From Harmothoe impar (Eukaryota; Annelida; Polychaeta; Phyllodocida; Polynoidae), in contig OX381713.1 in assembly GCA_947462335.1 (NCBI GenBank), forward strand, positions 23,614,381 to 23,678,380: DNA of 64,000 nt, written 5' to 3'. This document shows, in pieces, positions 11,801 through 26,800 of this stretch; within the stretch, counting starts at the first letter, position 1; the number at the start of each line of letters is the position of its first letter. Made by a program: the position numbers and the translations under genes. Below the pieces are notes generated by a model. That model searched no databases. It saw only the letters and a program-made list of their open reading frames with translations, and had not been told where the DNA came from.

Positions 11801-14800
11801 CACCGAGCTTAAACAGGAGAAGGTCATACAGGAGGAAATGGTCAAGGAGATCCTTAAGATCATTGAGGTTAAGGACGCCGAGTTTCAAAAGCTGGAGGGA
11901 AAACTTAAGGAGGTCAAGACCAGGTCAGTAGAGCTAATGTTACGTATTTCAGGGATGAAAGTCTTCAAGTTTTTCCCTGAAATCAAGTTTTTTTTAAATC
12001 AAAAAAATATAATCAGGATTAGGATATATTTGATAATTACTCAATATAAACCCAAACAAACTTATTTTGTTTGTATAATCCTATGATAAGACAGCAGAAT
12101 CATCACTGGTTCATCCTCAGTGGTCCTACCCATACACAGACAGGCTACACCACACTGATCTCAGTGTCAAGTTTTTCTCAGCCAATTTCAAGTTAACTTG
12201 AGAAACCTTGAAGCCCTCTCTCTCCTCTATAGTCCTATGCATTTACACTCTTCACATGAGGCTTAGCCACTGAAACTAAGGTGCTATGCATGGAGAGAGT
12301 GTATGGACAGATTTCTCATTCTCCTCAGCAGGAGATAACGTCCATGATCACATGGACATGACAAATGCTTCTCCTCAGCAGGAGATGACGTCCAGGAGAA
12401 TATAGACATGACAAATCCTGCTGCACAGCACTAGATATATGTGTCTATAGATGCATAAACATTCATATGCTCTATAATGTAGTTATGAGGTATGTTATAT
12501 CTTCAAGTTTTTGACTCAGGGAGCCATGCTCCCAGAGTCTTATGCGACGCCTCTGTGAGACGTTTTTCAGGGGAAATTATATTTTTTTCATTTTCCAAAT
12601 CTTTCATAGAAACAGGCCAATCAATCAAAAGTACACGTAATCTGATAATTGAAGTGTTTTCCTACGCAGGGATCCAAAAAACATTCTTCTACCCCTACTG
12701 GAACCCCCTGAAAAAAATTGCTAAAGTAGACCTTGCCAAAAAACATCATTTTTTCCTCACTGTAGACAAACATGAATGTACTGGTGTAGACATTTCGTCG
12801 ATTTCGGCATTTAGTGTTAAACCTATGGGGAATCAGTATTCTGGGTAGGTGAGACGTTTTTTGTCAGACCAGTTTGCCATCTGTGGACATAAAATCGATG
12901 TGGGGTGGATAGGGTTGGGGTTTGGGGTGTAGTTGAGGTTAAGGGTGGGGCACACTACAGACAGCACACTACAGACAGCACACTATAGACAGCACACTAC
13001 AGGCAAGCACAATATAGACACCACACTACAGCCAGCACACTACAGCCAGCACACGACAGACAGCACACTACAGACAGCACACTACAGATACCTGCCCTGA
13101 GTCTTTTGTGATTAGGATCACACGCTAGATTTTTTTGACATAGTCGACTTTCATCCCTGGTATTTAGTGTATGTCATGATAATGCATGAATGCATCACGA
13201 CGATAAAAGATATAACACATTAAAGCTATATTCGGCCCGAAGGGTTAAGCACAGGGAGTCTAAAGAAAGTGGAGGTGTCACATAATCGCCTGGTCGAGAG
13301 GAGGGTATTAACAAACTGTTAAATTTAAGCTTTTTCAGGATTTCAAATAATTTCAGGTCCTGATTAAGTGCAGGGCAAAGCAATGCTTCCAATTTATGAG
13401 CTTAGCTGTGGCATATACACACCGCTACGGTATAGGCTGACTTATTAGTTCTGTTATTGATTTTTAATGACATGTTAGGTACAAAATGTTAAAATGTGAG
13501 AAAAGGCAAAGGTATGTATCATCTTAAGGACCACACCTATTCAGAAACATTTAGAATATAAAAACTTTTTTCGAAATCTTTTAGTTTGGCAGCGACTCAG
13601 AACGAGTTGACGGACACTGAGACTGAACAGCGAGAACGTCTCCAACAGATCACGGACAGTGACATCGTCATGGGCAACCGCCATAAGGACTTAGACAGTA
13701 TCAACCAAAAGGTAAGCAGTACGATCATTGGCAAGTATACAGCCAAAAATAATTATCTCATTTCAAGAAAATGAGATAAATTAACTCGCCTGGCGGACAA
13801 ATGACTAGATTTAAGAATAATCTTTTCTTAAAACTAATATGACTAGTTTTAGAAAAATCATTTTCTTAAAACTAATCATTTGTCCGCCAGGCGAGTTTAT
13901 TTATCTTATTTTCTTGAAATGAGGTTATTATTTTTGGCTGTGTAGTCTATCCTTAAACATAGTCGGAGAGTGGTGATTTGGTGTCATATTAGTAGTACAG
14001 AGAGACTTCGATAGTCAGGCCTTCAGTAATCTGGCAACCTTTATTATCCAGCTGATTTATCAGGGGCAGTTCAATACATCGGCATATATGCATGCTTCAA
14101 TAATCTGGCAGGTTCAAGATCCGTCCGTGTTTTTCCTGAAATGGGGGTGGTCTGATTATCGAGGGCTCACTATATTGGAATCCCTATATTGGAATAATAC
14201 AACCACGATTTTTCTTTAACATGTTAGTTACTGTAGCATAGGAGAAGAAAGAAATGCCACATTTGATACCCAACTGTTGAAACGGGATCTTACCTAAGCA
14301 AAACAAAATTATCAATATCTCGATGTAAATGTGTTTTTTGATCAGGTCATAAGTCAGCGTAAAGAGCTGGAGAAGCTAGACCGAGAGATGGGGTCAAAGA
14401 AAACAGAGGACGAGACGATAACGCACGCGCTGGAGAAACGCCGCCGACAACTCAACGATCTCAGTCAACAGGTGGAACAGGATCTAGCCACCAAGAGGAG
14501 AGAAATGAAGGTACGTCTCTGAGCTAGAATTAAGCTCCATTCTTCCCTTCCAGAGGGATTGATAGCCCCCACTTCCCCGACCCAAGTTAAGTACTAGACA
14601 ACATTTTTTAAGCAGCACAGTCCCATGCATTTTCCAGGTGAACTCTTCCAACAGGTGGGTCGGATCAGCAAATCTGCCTTTTATTATGACAATTTAAACT
14701 GAGGTAACTAAATATGATAGCTTAAGTGATTTTTGCTTCTTTGTGTAATTATGGATAATATCCTTTAACCCTTTCAGGCTGTGGAGGACGCCACTGCTAT

Positions 14801-17800
14801 TCTGAAGGAGGACTGGTCCACACTGGATCGGGAACTTAAAGAGAAAAAAACTAGACTTAATGAGGTAAGCCCCAATATATGGTTTTCATAATAATTCATC
14901 TGAATAGTAACTGTTTAGGCTTGGTTGAGTTCATTTGGAATTACAGACTAGGTAATCAGGTTCCCAATGGTATGAACACTATGGACTATATATATGGCCA
15001 CACCACAAAAAAAAGTTGGTCAATGGATTTCACTTTTCAAAAAATGGATTTTGTCGGTGGAAAACTGGAGCGAGCGACAATTTTTTTTTTTTTTTTAACC
15101 AGCCTCCGACCCCTAACACAAAAATTTATTGGTTGATCTGGGGGAATTACTGGAAGAAAATTTGAAAAAAAAAAAAAATCTCAATTTTGAAAAAAAATGA
15201 GGCGAGCGAAATCTATTGACAATATTTTTCTCAAAAAAAAAAAAAATTCCATTTCCGAAAATAAGGTGCGCGAAATCCATTGACCAACTTTTTTTTTTGG
15301 TGTGGCCTATAGGGGACATTCATCATAGTCTCAACATAGAATTGTTGGTAAATACAAAAATCTGTGCCCATCAGAACGAGTTTGCTGAGCCTAAGGAATT
15401 GGTGAGTTTTTTTTAGAAACGAAATGATAAATCCTTTTCATGATTAGTAAATGATTGATGAATAATCAGTTCCAATCTAAGTCCACCCCCTACCCCACTT
15501 CATATTTCCACACAATGAAAAATATAATGAGTGCAATGGGTATTCAGAATCTTTAGAATTAGTTTTTTGATGGAGGGCTAGTGGACTGGGTTGCCCACAA
15601 ACAAATACCGGTAGTAGTTTTAAGAGTTTAATTACCTGTGAAAAACTCACTGTATTACTGACACAATGTTTGATTTTGGACCAATTCTATCCATTTTTAG
15701 TCCTCCTTATAATGACTTTGAATTAAAAAATTTCAAAAGTCCCCATAACACAAGTTTTACTGTTGATGAATAGCCTTAGATTTACCCTCCAAAACTATAT
15801 AGAAATATGATTGTATGGTTTTTATTCCAAACCCCCAAAAATGACACCAGGTTAACATCAGGCTAGATCATGAAGAGACTGTTCTCCAGAATTTAGCCGC
15901 CACAACGAACAAGCAAAAGACTGAACTTGCTGATATTACCGAACACAAGGATCGAATCGAAGCCGAACTAGACAAAGCGAAAACAGCTTCTGTCAAGGTT
16001 AAAGCTGAGTTGGAAGTACTCCGCGAGGTAAAGATGTCAAGATATCGCATGCATTTTGCATGGTTTACTATATATACACTCACCTTTTCCCAATGCATGT
16101 GCATGGTATACAAAAGGGTTATGGTACCAGGTGTAAGTCTACGTTACTGGTAGGAGAAAGCAGGATCACCAGTATGGTTTACACAGTTTAAGTTTACCTG
16201 CGCCGCACACACTTGCACAACATTACAAGGTGGTGGAATCTTAATTTACATTTTTATTCACAGGGCATTTACATCTTTACTATACCATTTTCAAGGCATG
16301 GGGCATTGCATGTTGCCACATCATATTCTTAATGCATGTATTGGTCCACAGCTTCAAGTGAATAAGGTGACTTATCAAGGCATTTGGGCAAGGCATAAAA
16401 GAGCATGACTGTTTCTAGTTTCAGCTGCAGAATAAAATAATTAACAATTTAATCTGGGCCAGGTTTAATCTGTTTTAACACGAATCCGTCATAATGAGAA
16501 TGTCAGAAAACCATTGATAAAACAAAATTATATGTCAGACGTGAACGTGGGATAGGTAATCAAACCCACAAGTCTATCTAGGTGCGACTGTTTGTTAAAA
16601 AATGAAACAATTTTATGACTTTTATATTACTAGTATTTGATATATTCATGACCTCCAGTACCTACTCTTTTCTATTAAGTGACTACAATGACACATCAAA
16701 ACTTAAAATTGCACCAATATTCCTCTGCAAAGCCCTAGACTACCCTACACCTGCATGTCATTAAGAATCTTAGGCTGCTGTTTCCAATACACAAAAAAGC
16801 TGTCCACATTGCACCGTTCCACGCACCTTCAGATAAGGCTTCAGATACCTAGCTACATTTCTGCTAACGCCTAATTCTCCAACCTGTACAGGAATCTGGA
16901 GAAATGAAGCGCATTCGTTCAGAAATCAGCGAGAAGAAGGTTGACCTTGAGAGTCTGAAGGACAAGGTGGACCGGCAGCAGGAGGAGCTGGAGTCGCTGA
17001 CGTCACAGCGCCGTGCGGTGGAACTAGCCATTAACAATCTGCGTAAGGAGAAACTGAAACTGGAGGACAGCCACAAGCTGATAGAGAGGCGCACCACCCA
17101 GCTGCAGAGGTTAGTGGCTGCTCTGTTTGTCATTCTCAAGCCATATGTGTCAGAACAGCCAAGCAGAAAGGATGTCCCAGAGAGGGGTATGGGTCATCCT
17201 TTCTGCTTGCATGTTACTTTCTTAGTGTATAGCCTAGGTGTTTCAAACATGGTGTGTGTGAGCTGATGCAATGGTAAGGAGGGTATTCTTGAAGGTGCTA
17301 AGCCTGTATCAGTATCCTGGGTACACCTCCAGAATATTGTGGGTCTAAAGGGTCTTCAGTTCAACTCCATGAACATGAAGAAAGACCCTCAACAAATTAG
17401 TCTGCAGTGTTAATGCTTAGGAAATGTCCATGTACCATAACCTGTATTGCTTCTCCACTCACAGAGCCCAGGGACAAGCAGAGGATGAGATAAAGACCTT
17501 CCACACACAGGCTTTGTCACTCGAGCGGGAATTGCGAGAACTGGAGGCTGATATTCAGGATGCGCGCCGCGAGAAAACAGCCGTCAAACAACAAGTAGCC
17601 AACCTCCGCAACCATCTCCAAGGTGAGTTCTGATTCCTAAATGGTCTGAATCAATTGAAAAATACAAGGGAAGAAAAAAGGACTAGGAATTCACTAACTC
17701 CAGCTTAATATGACTGATTGGTTTTAAAGATTATCAAAAACTAATCCTGATAAATGCCCTCATTGATTATAGGATCTAATAATTCTCCTTGCTGAAATGT

Positions 17801-20800
17801 TGAGTGTTCATTGTATCCATAGAAGATTGGAACTTTTCCATAAGCATGGTCTCATGCCTGGTTATGTTTTCTCCCTGCAGATGGGCAGTTGGAGCTGGAG
17901 CAGGTGAAGAGTCAACTCAGAGACACTGAGTCACAGGTGGAGCTACTCACACAGGTAGGTGCTGCACCCTGGTGGGGGTTAGTGTAACCATAGCAACCAA
18001 ACCAGATAGTGGTAACTAAGGTGGCACAGGGGAAGCCATGGTATCACATCCTTTGGTAACCATGGTGATGGGGAAGCCATGGTATCACATCCTTTGGTAA
18101 CCATGGTGATGGGGAAGCCATGGTATCACATCCTTTGGTAACCATAGTGTAGGAGAAGCCATGGTATCACATCCTTTGGTAACCGTGGTGTAGGGGAAGC
18201 CATGGTATCACATCCTTTGGTAACCGTGGTGTAGGGGAAGCCATGGTATCACATCCTTTGGTAACCGTGGTGTAGGGGAAGCCATGGTATCACATCCTTT
18301 GGTAACCATGGTGTGGGAGAAGCCATGGTATCACATCCATTGGTAACCGTGGTGTAGGGGAAACCATGATACAACACATGTATCACATCCGTTGGTAACC
18401 ATGGTGTTGGTGTATGGTGCTGGTGGGGTAACAAATACCTTAGTAGCACTGGTAACGATGCCTAAATCCTTTGGTAACAGAAACATTAGTGTTGCTTAGT
18501 GCACATTGGTATTCGGGCATAGGTTACTGCTCTCAGGCCTCTTCGGTTATGGTTTGTACACTTTTAGTTTACTCGGTAACCGGCTACAAGACATGCCCTT
18601 GGTTGTTAAGGATTAGTTCTTTTTGGTTTATATGGCAACAGTTGATTTATGCCATGCACAGCCGTTGTTAGGTGGCACCACAGAGTCTTGGACAAGCGTA
18701 AACCCTAGTCTCTTTCAGACGGTCACACCAAGGATGTGAGACGACAGATGTCCATACTAAGACATCCCATGCACAAGTGGAGGAGTAGCGGTGTTGGTGT
18801 CACGCACTGTAAAATACATTCCTCACACAAACAGACTTATGTTTCTTTTGCAGAACTGTACAGTAATTTAGCAGATGTGGTATTCTTTGGTGTTAGTTAT
18901 ACACTAAGGATAAAAGCACAAGCACTGGTGGGGCTTCACCATACACTGTACAGCAATAATGTGAAGAATCTTGGCAATGCATTTTGTAAAATGTTTGATA
19001 CAGCAATTTTGCAATTGCAATTGGTACATGATAAATACTAATATTAACTGAAATGTAACCGCAAGTTAATTTACAAGCCATGAAACCATGTGTACACAAC
19101 TCCAATGTGATTTTTTTTTCAAATGTAGAATAATCTGTAAGATTAGATTTTATAAAAAAGAACTTTGGAATAACTTAGATTTTTGACATAGTTTCTACTG
19201 TTACATGGATATTCAGGATATAAAAGTTATGGTGGAGAAGAAATCTGAGACACAGGAGGAGTTGTCTCGTCTCAATGACACCATCAAGGTCACAGAGGAT
19301 GTGCGAGCGGCCATGGCCCGCCAACATGAAACAGAAGCCGCGCAGCTACAAAACTTATCTCACCATCTCAAGGAACAGAAGGCGGAATATAGAAATATGA
19401 CAGACGTATGTTAAACGGGTTATGTACCATGTACTAAGCATGGCATGCCATTTATACTCCCTCGCCCTGAACTTCATAGATTATAATCTGATGGAACTAT
19501 TCTAGTTAGGTTTTAGTTTAGATCCTACAATATGTACTTGCATTTGAAATTATATAAAGATCTATGTACAAATGCAAACTATATCTTGATACTGAAAACA
19601 TCTATAGTCAAGATTAGAAGAAGAATCATCCCATGCAATGTGGATACTCCTAGGCACTGACATGCCAAAGAACTTTCTTTGATGCATGAAGTATTCTTAT
19701 AATGAGCTTTTCATTGTAATGGGTACTTTTAGAAATGAGATCTTATACAGTAGAACTTTCAAATACAATATAGGCGACCTGTGATCGCTTAGCACCTTGA
19801 CACATAGGAAAATTTCATCTTCGTTCCGTCCAAGCTTGCTATTTAAGATTCCAATTTATCCCTAAAGCTAAAGCTGTTGTGAATATATACAAAGCAACTG
19901 TAGCACTAACTGAAGTCATTTACTTCCCATTCTAATATGTTGATTTAAGGCATTCCTGTAGGAATTACTAATATTAACAAAGACATATTGGAGAGAAACG
20001 AACCCCTTTTTGAATTTATAAATTGACTTTTGGATTTATAAATTGACTCTTGCAAGGCACTGCTCAGTATGTCCTGGGTATAATAACTGACAAGATGTCC
20101 TAAACGCTGGTGAGAGTAAATGAATAAGACCAGGAACTATATAGTAGAGTTCATAAATAGCATGTTAATTTCACTGTTGGGTGGTGAGCTGATTTTCAGT
20201 GAAGTTCTACCTAGCGAATTGAGTTTGTTCAAAAGATTGCATCACTCAATAGATTTCTCAGAAATACTTCTAATTCATTGAATACAAACAAAAACGAAGT
20301 TTTATTTAGCCCTGAAAGAATATGAAGGTTGTTAGCTGTTTAGACTCAGAACGGTTTATTTTGGAATGGAAGTTACTGAAAAAAGAGAGGACTGAAACAT
20401 AACCTTCAGATAAATCAGCTTTTCCCCCAATTACATTTAAACGGTTGCCATGCATGTTGTTCAAGTTGTTGTTTGTTGATTGTTGTTAACTGTAGGCTTT
20501 GGAAAGACTTAGATCTCAAGTTGGAGATGAGGAAAGCAGACTGTCAAAGGTATGATTCATCATAGAAAGAATCTGAAATCCAGATTTTATACTGCACTAC
20601 AGCACAAGGATAACACACATATGGGGATATAGAAGCACACCTTTTGTTATAAAATTAAGACAGCATTTCCATGATGTCAATGTACCTGTAGTTATGCACA
20701 TACACACAACAGGGACATAATCTTATAATACAGGCAGCACATCTCATATCATTAACTTATTATAAAGACTTCAAGGGTATATTGGTATGCTATCTGAAAT

Positions 20801-23800
20801 AGAACCAACTAACTTTTAAATTTGTGGGTTTTTGGTGTTTAATGTTGTTTTTGATAAATGTTCCCCATGATTGACCAGAGGAATGCCAACTGTTTGATAA
20901 TTGTTCATGAAATCAGCATTCACTTTAACATCTGAATTAGACATCGCCCATCAGACAGTTATCGAGCATCTATGTCATTGATATTTGCTGTAGACTAGTA
21001 GGGATTTTGAGGCCATTCAATGGATGGCTCAGTGAGCCTTTTCAAGAATAGGGAATTTAAATATTTAGATGTTAAAAATGTTTAAAGTTGGCCTTCCTCA
21101 TTTATTGTCTGTCTAATATCATGTTGTATATCTCACTTAATGTGGTGTTTGCTTCACATCGTCCTCACTTTCTCCTGTACAAATACATTAAATTTGAATT
21201 TCCATCAGGCTTTCCCTTGTTAGATGTCCCCTATAAAAATACTTAAAATTGCTATATATCTTAAAAACCAAACATAATTTTGAGTCAGGATTATGCTCTG
21301 TCTGAATCATTCAGTATATTCATATGAAGGAGAGACCTGGTAATTCATTTTTTCCCTTTTAGATGTCCCCGATGAAAATACTCAAAATTGCTATATATCT
21401 TAAAAACTAAGCATAATCTTGAGTCAGGATTATGCTCTGTTTGAATCATTCTGTATATTCATATGAAGGAGAGACCTGGTAATTCTTTTTTTCTTAATTA
21501 ATTATATTTGGTACTTTTGGAATTCTAAAAAGGGTTATGTGGGACCACTTTTGACTATCAGAAAAGCTTCCTTTGTTTGTTGGATGTACCAGTAATGAGC
21601 AATTTAGAATTATATGCCCTCTCTACTAGGGTATAACAAAAATTGAAAATACATTTGGACTTCAGGAGAAAGGTGTGGATGGTGCTGTGTTGTCCTTTGT
21701 GCCATGTTTGTTGATGTTTACAGTGTTTGGGTGAAGGTCGCGCAGAACTAGACCAGGTCACAACTCAGACGGACATAGTCCGCGACGAACTGAGTAGTGC
21801 ACTAGCCGAGGTGGCAGTACTAAAGGTATACTCACCAATTAATTATAACATTAACGCTAACTCTTGAGTTGCTTGAAGACAAAACAGAGCTGCTAAAATC
21901 CGCTCAACATGCTAAGTTCTACACACAGATAATTTTCCACTACTCCAAAGCCATTTCCTGGCAAGCTTAATATAACCTATTTGTTACCATACATTCAACA
22001 ATATATTCAAGGCACAGAGCAATCTTATTGATCTCCTGGTTGTGTCTATAGTAGTTGGATCTTACAGGGGTTAGACCTAGGAACCTTCCTTTTGGATAGC
22101 TATAGTTTGCTACAAACAGAATAGCAGAGGTTTTTATTATTATAGATTGACTCACCAAATACTATGGTATCACAACTAATATTGATGTCGTAGATGGTTT
22201 AGTAAATGGTGCAACCAGGCTGGATTTGTTGGCTAAAGTCAGCGACTGGTATTTTATATCTAGATATTGCAGAGGTATTGTCAGGAAAATTGTATCGAGA
22301 TTCCACTCATGAAATAGTAAACAATCTTTTCTAAGCTGTCTTCTTTTAGTTTAAGTGACTGACTTATAGCCTAGTATTTTATATATGAGGCGGGTATTCC
22401 ACATAGACTGTACACATCTGTTTTCACTTCAGATGGTTTCTGGAAAACATTGTAAATGAGATATAATTTAGTTCAGATGTATTATATACTAGAACTGTGC
22501 AAGTACATGAGTTTACAACTGTGATATATTAAGATCAGGTTAAATTTTGATCAATGTTGAAGCCAATCCCAACACATTACCATGACAACAGAGACATATA
22601 AATAAAGGTTAAGCATACAAATCCGAACAGGATGCCTAACTTAAGCAATGTGAAATATGTATCACATGGATCGAACTATACTGTGTTTGTTGCTCCTCAG
22701 TTGTATAATGCCCGATTAATCAAATTGCCAACCTTGACAAATGAGGGGAAAGACTGAATTGTTTGTATTAGGGATGCTTCCCAATTGCATCATGTAATAA
22801 TCATTTCTTTCCTTTTTTAATATTTAAGAGTCTCTTTTATTAATGATGTCCTTTCCTCTTTCTAAGTCACTACAACACTTGACATTTTCTCCACAAAACT
22901 TCCTTATTTCAGAAAGCAGGTCATTAGAAATCGAAGATAGTTTGCTAAAAGTTTTTACACACTAATTGTCTTACAGAGAGAAGCTGAAAGACGGCGACTC
23001 ACTGAGGAAAAGTTTGGGAATCTTGACCGAAAGGTTCAAGAGCTTGGTATGTCTTCAAATGAATTCTTCAGCATGATTTGTCTCTTGATAAATGATATGT
23101 GAAACTCCTTCATTGTGACTTACTTGTTCGCTTGAGTTAAAATAAAGCGCATGGATATTCTTCAGTATGTGACAAATGGACCTTTGTTTGTAAATCCCAT
23201 CTGTTCTGTCCCCATACTCAGCTCTAGTATGAGTAAAATTAAGCGAATGAATATTTTTCTTCATATGTGATCGATGTTTTTTCAGTTCTGTGCATTTTAA
23301 TGTCGTATACCAACATCATTGTAAATGTCCATGTTTATTTCATCGTGTTTGAGCGTTCCATTGATTATCAGTTTCATTAACCCCAAATTTCAGTCCAGGA
23401 AATCACAACCACCAATGAGGAAAAGGAGCAGCTTACTGCTGCCCTCCAGCGGTCCTCAGAGGAGTTTAAGTCTCTGAGGGCCAACATGAACCAGGTATAC
23501 GCAACATTTAGTAGTTATTTTAGTATCTTTAAACAGATTTTCGTACTAAGCCAAAACCTTCAAGCCTCCAAATGCCAAGAACTTTGAGCTTTGAAAAGTC
23601 AAAAGATTTGATGCTTCATTTTTCACCCTTCAATTTCTCAGGATGCAATCGGCATTTAGATAGCCTTATCATTAGTCAATTTTTATTCAGTTACTCAAAA
23701 TCTGGTTTTCCAAATATCCTCGAAACATTTCTCAGCACTTAAAGATTCTAAGTCATTTCAAATCCTTCTCTATTAGAATTATTTTCCCTTTTTAAATAGA

Positions 23801-26800
23801 TTTGTGTAAAATAAAGCGTAAAAGCAGGGGAATAATTCAAAGAGTCCTTCTAAGACAGACCTATGAGTTTTAGCTAGCACTTGTTCTGATGATCTATAAT
23901 CGATTTCATAACCCATAACTTAAAAGGCATAGGTGATTACCGCACATAGTTTCAGTAATCATGAATAGTTAAATAAATGTATGGTAAGGTCGTCTCACCT
24001 AGTAGATAGAACACACTTAATATATCTGCACTTCAAATATGCCATGACGCGTATCTAAACTGGAAGCTAAACTGGCTCTAGATATAATTCTTATTACGTA
24101 TAGATACTTGAGAACTACTGGTATATCAATTCCAACATAAGCTGACAATAGTTGAAGAAACACATGGAATTAAAATAAATAAATTCCATTATCTGTATAT
24201 AAAATCCCTGTGCGCCAAGCTTCACATACTAGAATGTATAAGTTCATGTGTGTTCTGTGTCAAGGCTTTATTAAGAGCCAGGTATTGATGATATTTGAAA
24301 TTTGTAGGAACGAGAGGAGGTTCGACACAGAGTTCCACGATTGGAAAGCGAGCGTAATAAATTAGCAAAACGCTTGTCTGAATATAAAGAGGTGAGACTG
24401 CAGCACTCAAACTGGACGGGCGTTAGGAGAAACCGATAGAATAATAACCCAATTTTCTTTGTGTTGTCAATTGCAAATAATCTTTTACATCCTTAAGTCT
24501 CTTGAGATCATGATTTACCCTTTCCGGTTATTGGATCGCATGAAAATGCTCAGTCACTCAGTATGTATAAATTTATTTTGTTTTAAAAATAGTAATTTTT
24601 AAAAAAAGTGTCACATTTTCATATTCATTTGCTAATATCAAAACTCTCACTATATGAATATATCAGAATTATTAAGAGAAAATGCAATTGACGCCACACA
24701 GAAATAGGTTGGCCTAGAACACGCACATTAGGAGTACATCTCATGTCACGGTAGGATCTAAGGTTCCCTCCCCGCATGTCCCATGTCTCCCCTGCATGTC
24801 GTGTCACTACCCTATATGTTGTCTGTCTACTACACATTAGATGTTGTAATAAATGTTGTTCGTTCTGTGTTATGTATTAACTTTAGGAACTACCGGTATA
24901 TGATTGAATAACTTAACAATTTCTTTTTAAGGAAGGACAAAACCTGATACCAAACTGTTTATAAATGTGCATCTGATTTTGATCTTAAGTCATGATAATG
25001 TTGTGAAGGCATGTTAGAGATGTTAAGCCATGATGTTACATTTAAGTATGATATTGAATTGAAGTGATAAGAAAGTATAGGGTTAAGCTTGTAAGGCATG
25101 TTGTTTGGCAGCATGCTTTGTGAATGCATTAACCTGCATGGTATGATGACCAATGATAAGATAAGGTTTTACCCCCAATATACATTGTTTACACTGCTAT
25201 ACATGTATGCCAATTTAACTGTATTCAAACTGTATCTTTTATCCAATCTACAAGTGCTTTCGATTTCAGTAATTCATAACTGTCGTGAACATCTGATCTA
25301 CATTTTCTTGTAACATCATCTCGTGACTTCATAGTTTACGTCTATTTTAGATAGAATCTTTGATGCATAGTCAAGTATCTTCGAAAGGAAGTAGACCTAT
25401 ACTTTGTGAATGTTTTCTGAAGAGATATGTACATGAGACGGGTATTCTAAATTTAAAATCGAATTTAAAAGTACATGTATGATGGTGCTGCTATGATATC
25501 ACTTTAAGAGTGACATATATCTTAGATTATGTCCAGACATCTTGGAAAAAATTAAAAATCTTATGAAGAAAAGAAACCTCCAAAAAGTTGCTAAAATCCT
25601 CCTTCAATAAAAGAAATTCGTAAAAGATTACAAAACAAAATTCAACATTCATTTGCATGAAGAAGTCTTAAACAGAGATAACTCATCAGAGGACATGAGA
25701 TTTGCATGATTCATAAAACAATTTCTTAATCATTGTCACCCTTATAAGGAGCTGAAGGCTTACCGTGAGAAATCAGCCGCAGAGATCGCTGACCTGGAAG
25801 CGATCGCGCAGGCACACTACAGTCGCGCTAACCGGGTGACAGACGAGCTGAACTACCTGAGGGCGGAGCACCTGGAGCAGGGGCGGAGGCTGCAGAACCA
25901 GGACCGCGCCGTGGAGCAGGGACAGCGCCTGGAGGATACGCTACAGCAGCTTAAGTCAGACATCAAGGCTGTAAGTTGTCTACCCTTTTTTAACTTTTAA
26001 GATTTTTTAATTTAAAAAAAATATTTAGATTTAAAAAAAAATTGTTTACTTGTACCAATCAACAATGATCTTCTGACACATGTACAAATATTTTCCGTCC
26101 AACTGAATAGTGTACATTTCCAGTACAGCTCTAGACATAGAGTGAAGGTATGACATGTTTGTAGTCATATATGTTTTATTGACACAAAACTACAAATTGT
26201 TTAATTGTGCTCTCCTGCATAATGAACTACATGGTAATCACAGTAGGCAACAAACAAGAATTTGATGAAGGCAAGAGAAAAAGGAAATATAGGCTCTACA
26301 AGAACCCTTTATAACATGTATATGTTACAGGAGGTCTCAGGTGGGATGCTAGACATGAGTCGCAACCAGATGGAAGCAGTACAAGAACTAGGCCACCTGT
26401 ACGAGCAGAAGGAGGACATAGAGGAGCAGCTCACCCACCTGAAACACAACCTGCACACGGTGAGTAGACATGCAAATCTATGCTATTCAACCCTTTAAGG
26501 AGAGATGTTGCTGAAAGATGACATTTGTCATTATGATGCACCCCCGGCGGGTAATTGGCCGGTGCTGCATTGGTGCATCATGCCGACCCTACGGGAGTGT
26601 CTCAACCCCTAAGGGCGGCATGATGCTTGAATGCAGCGCTGGGGAGTTACTTGCCAGGGCTGCATTCATGTATCATAATGACAAAGGGTGTGAATGCATT
26701 CCTTAAAGGATTAATATTTGACAAGCTTCTTACTAAATTCCTGTCCTCCTGTGGTGAACAAACTGATTGATTGATTGATCTTTTATTTCTAATTATCCTG

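Noticed and set aside
11611..11931. 106-codon Arg/Ser-rich frame and its minus-strand Leu-rich counterpart
   Set aside because: Both are out-of-frame shadows of the CNTRL exon 11652-11923; low-complexity coding sequence keeps the other frames open.
12492..12848. 118-codon frame within TIR element copy A
   Set aside because: It spans the boundary of the extra segment, is absent in copy B, and has no transposase-like motif.
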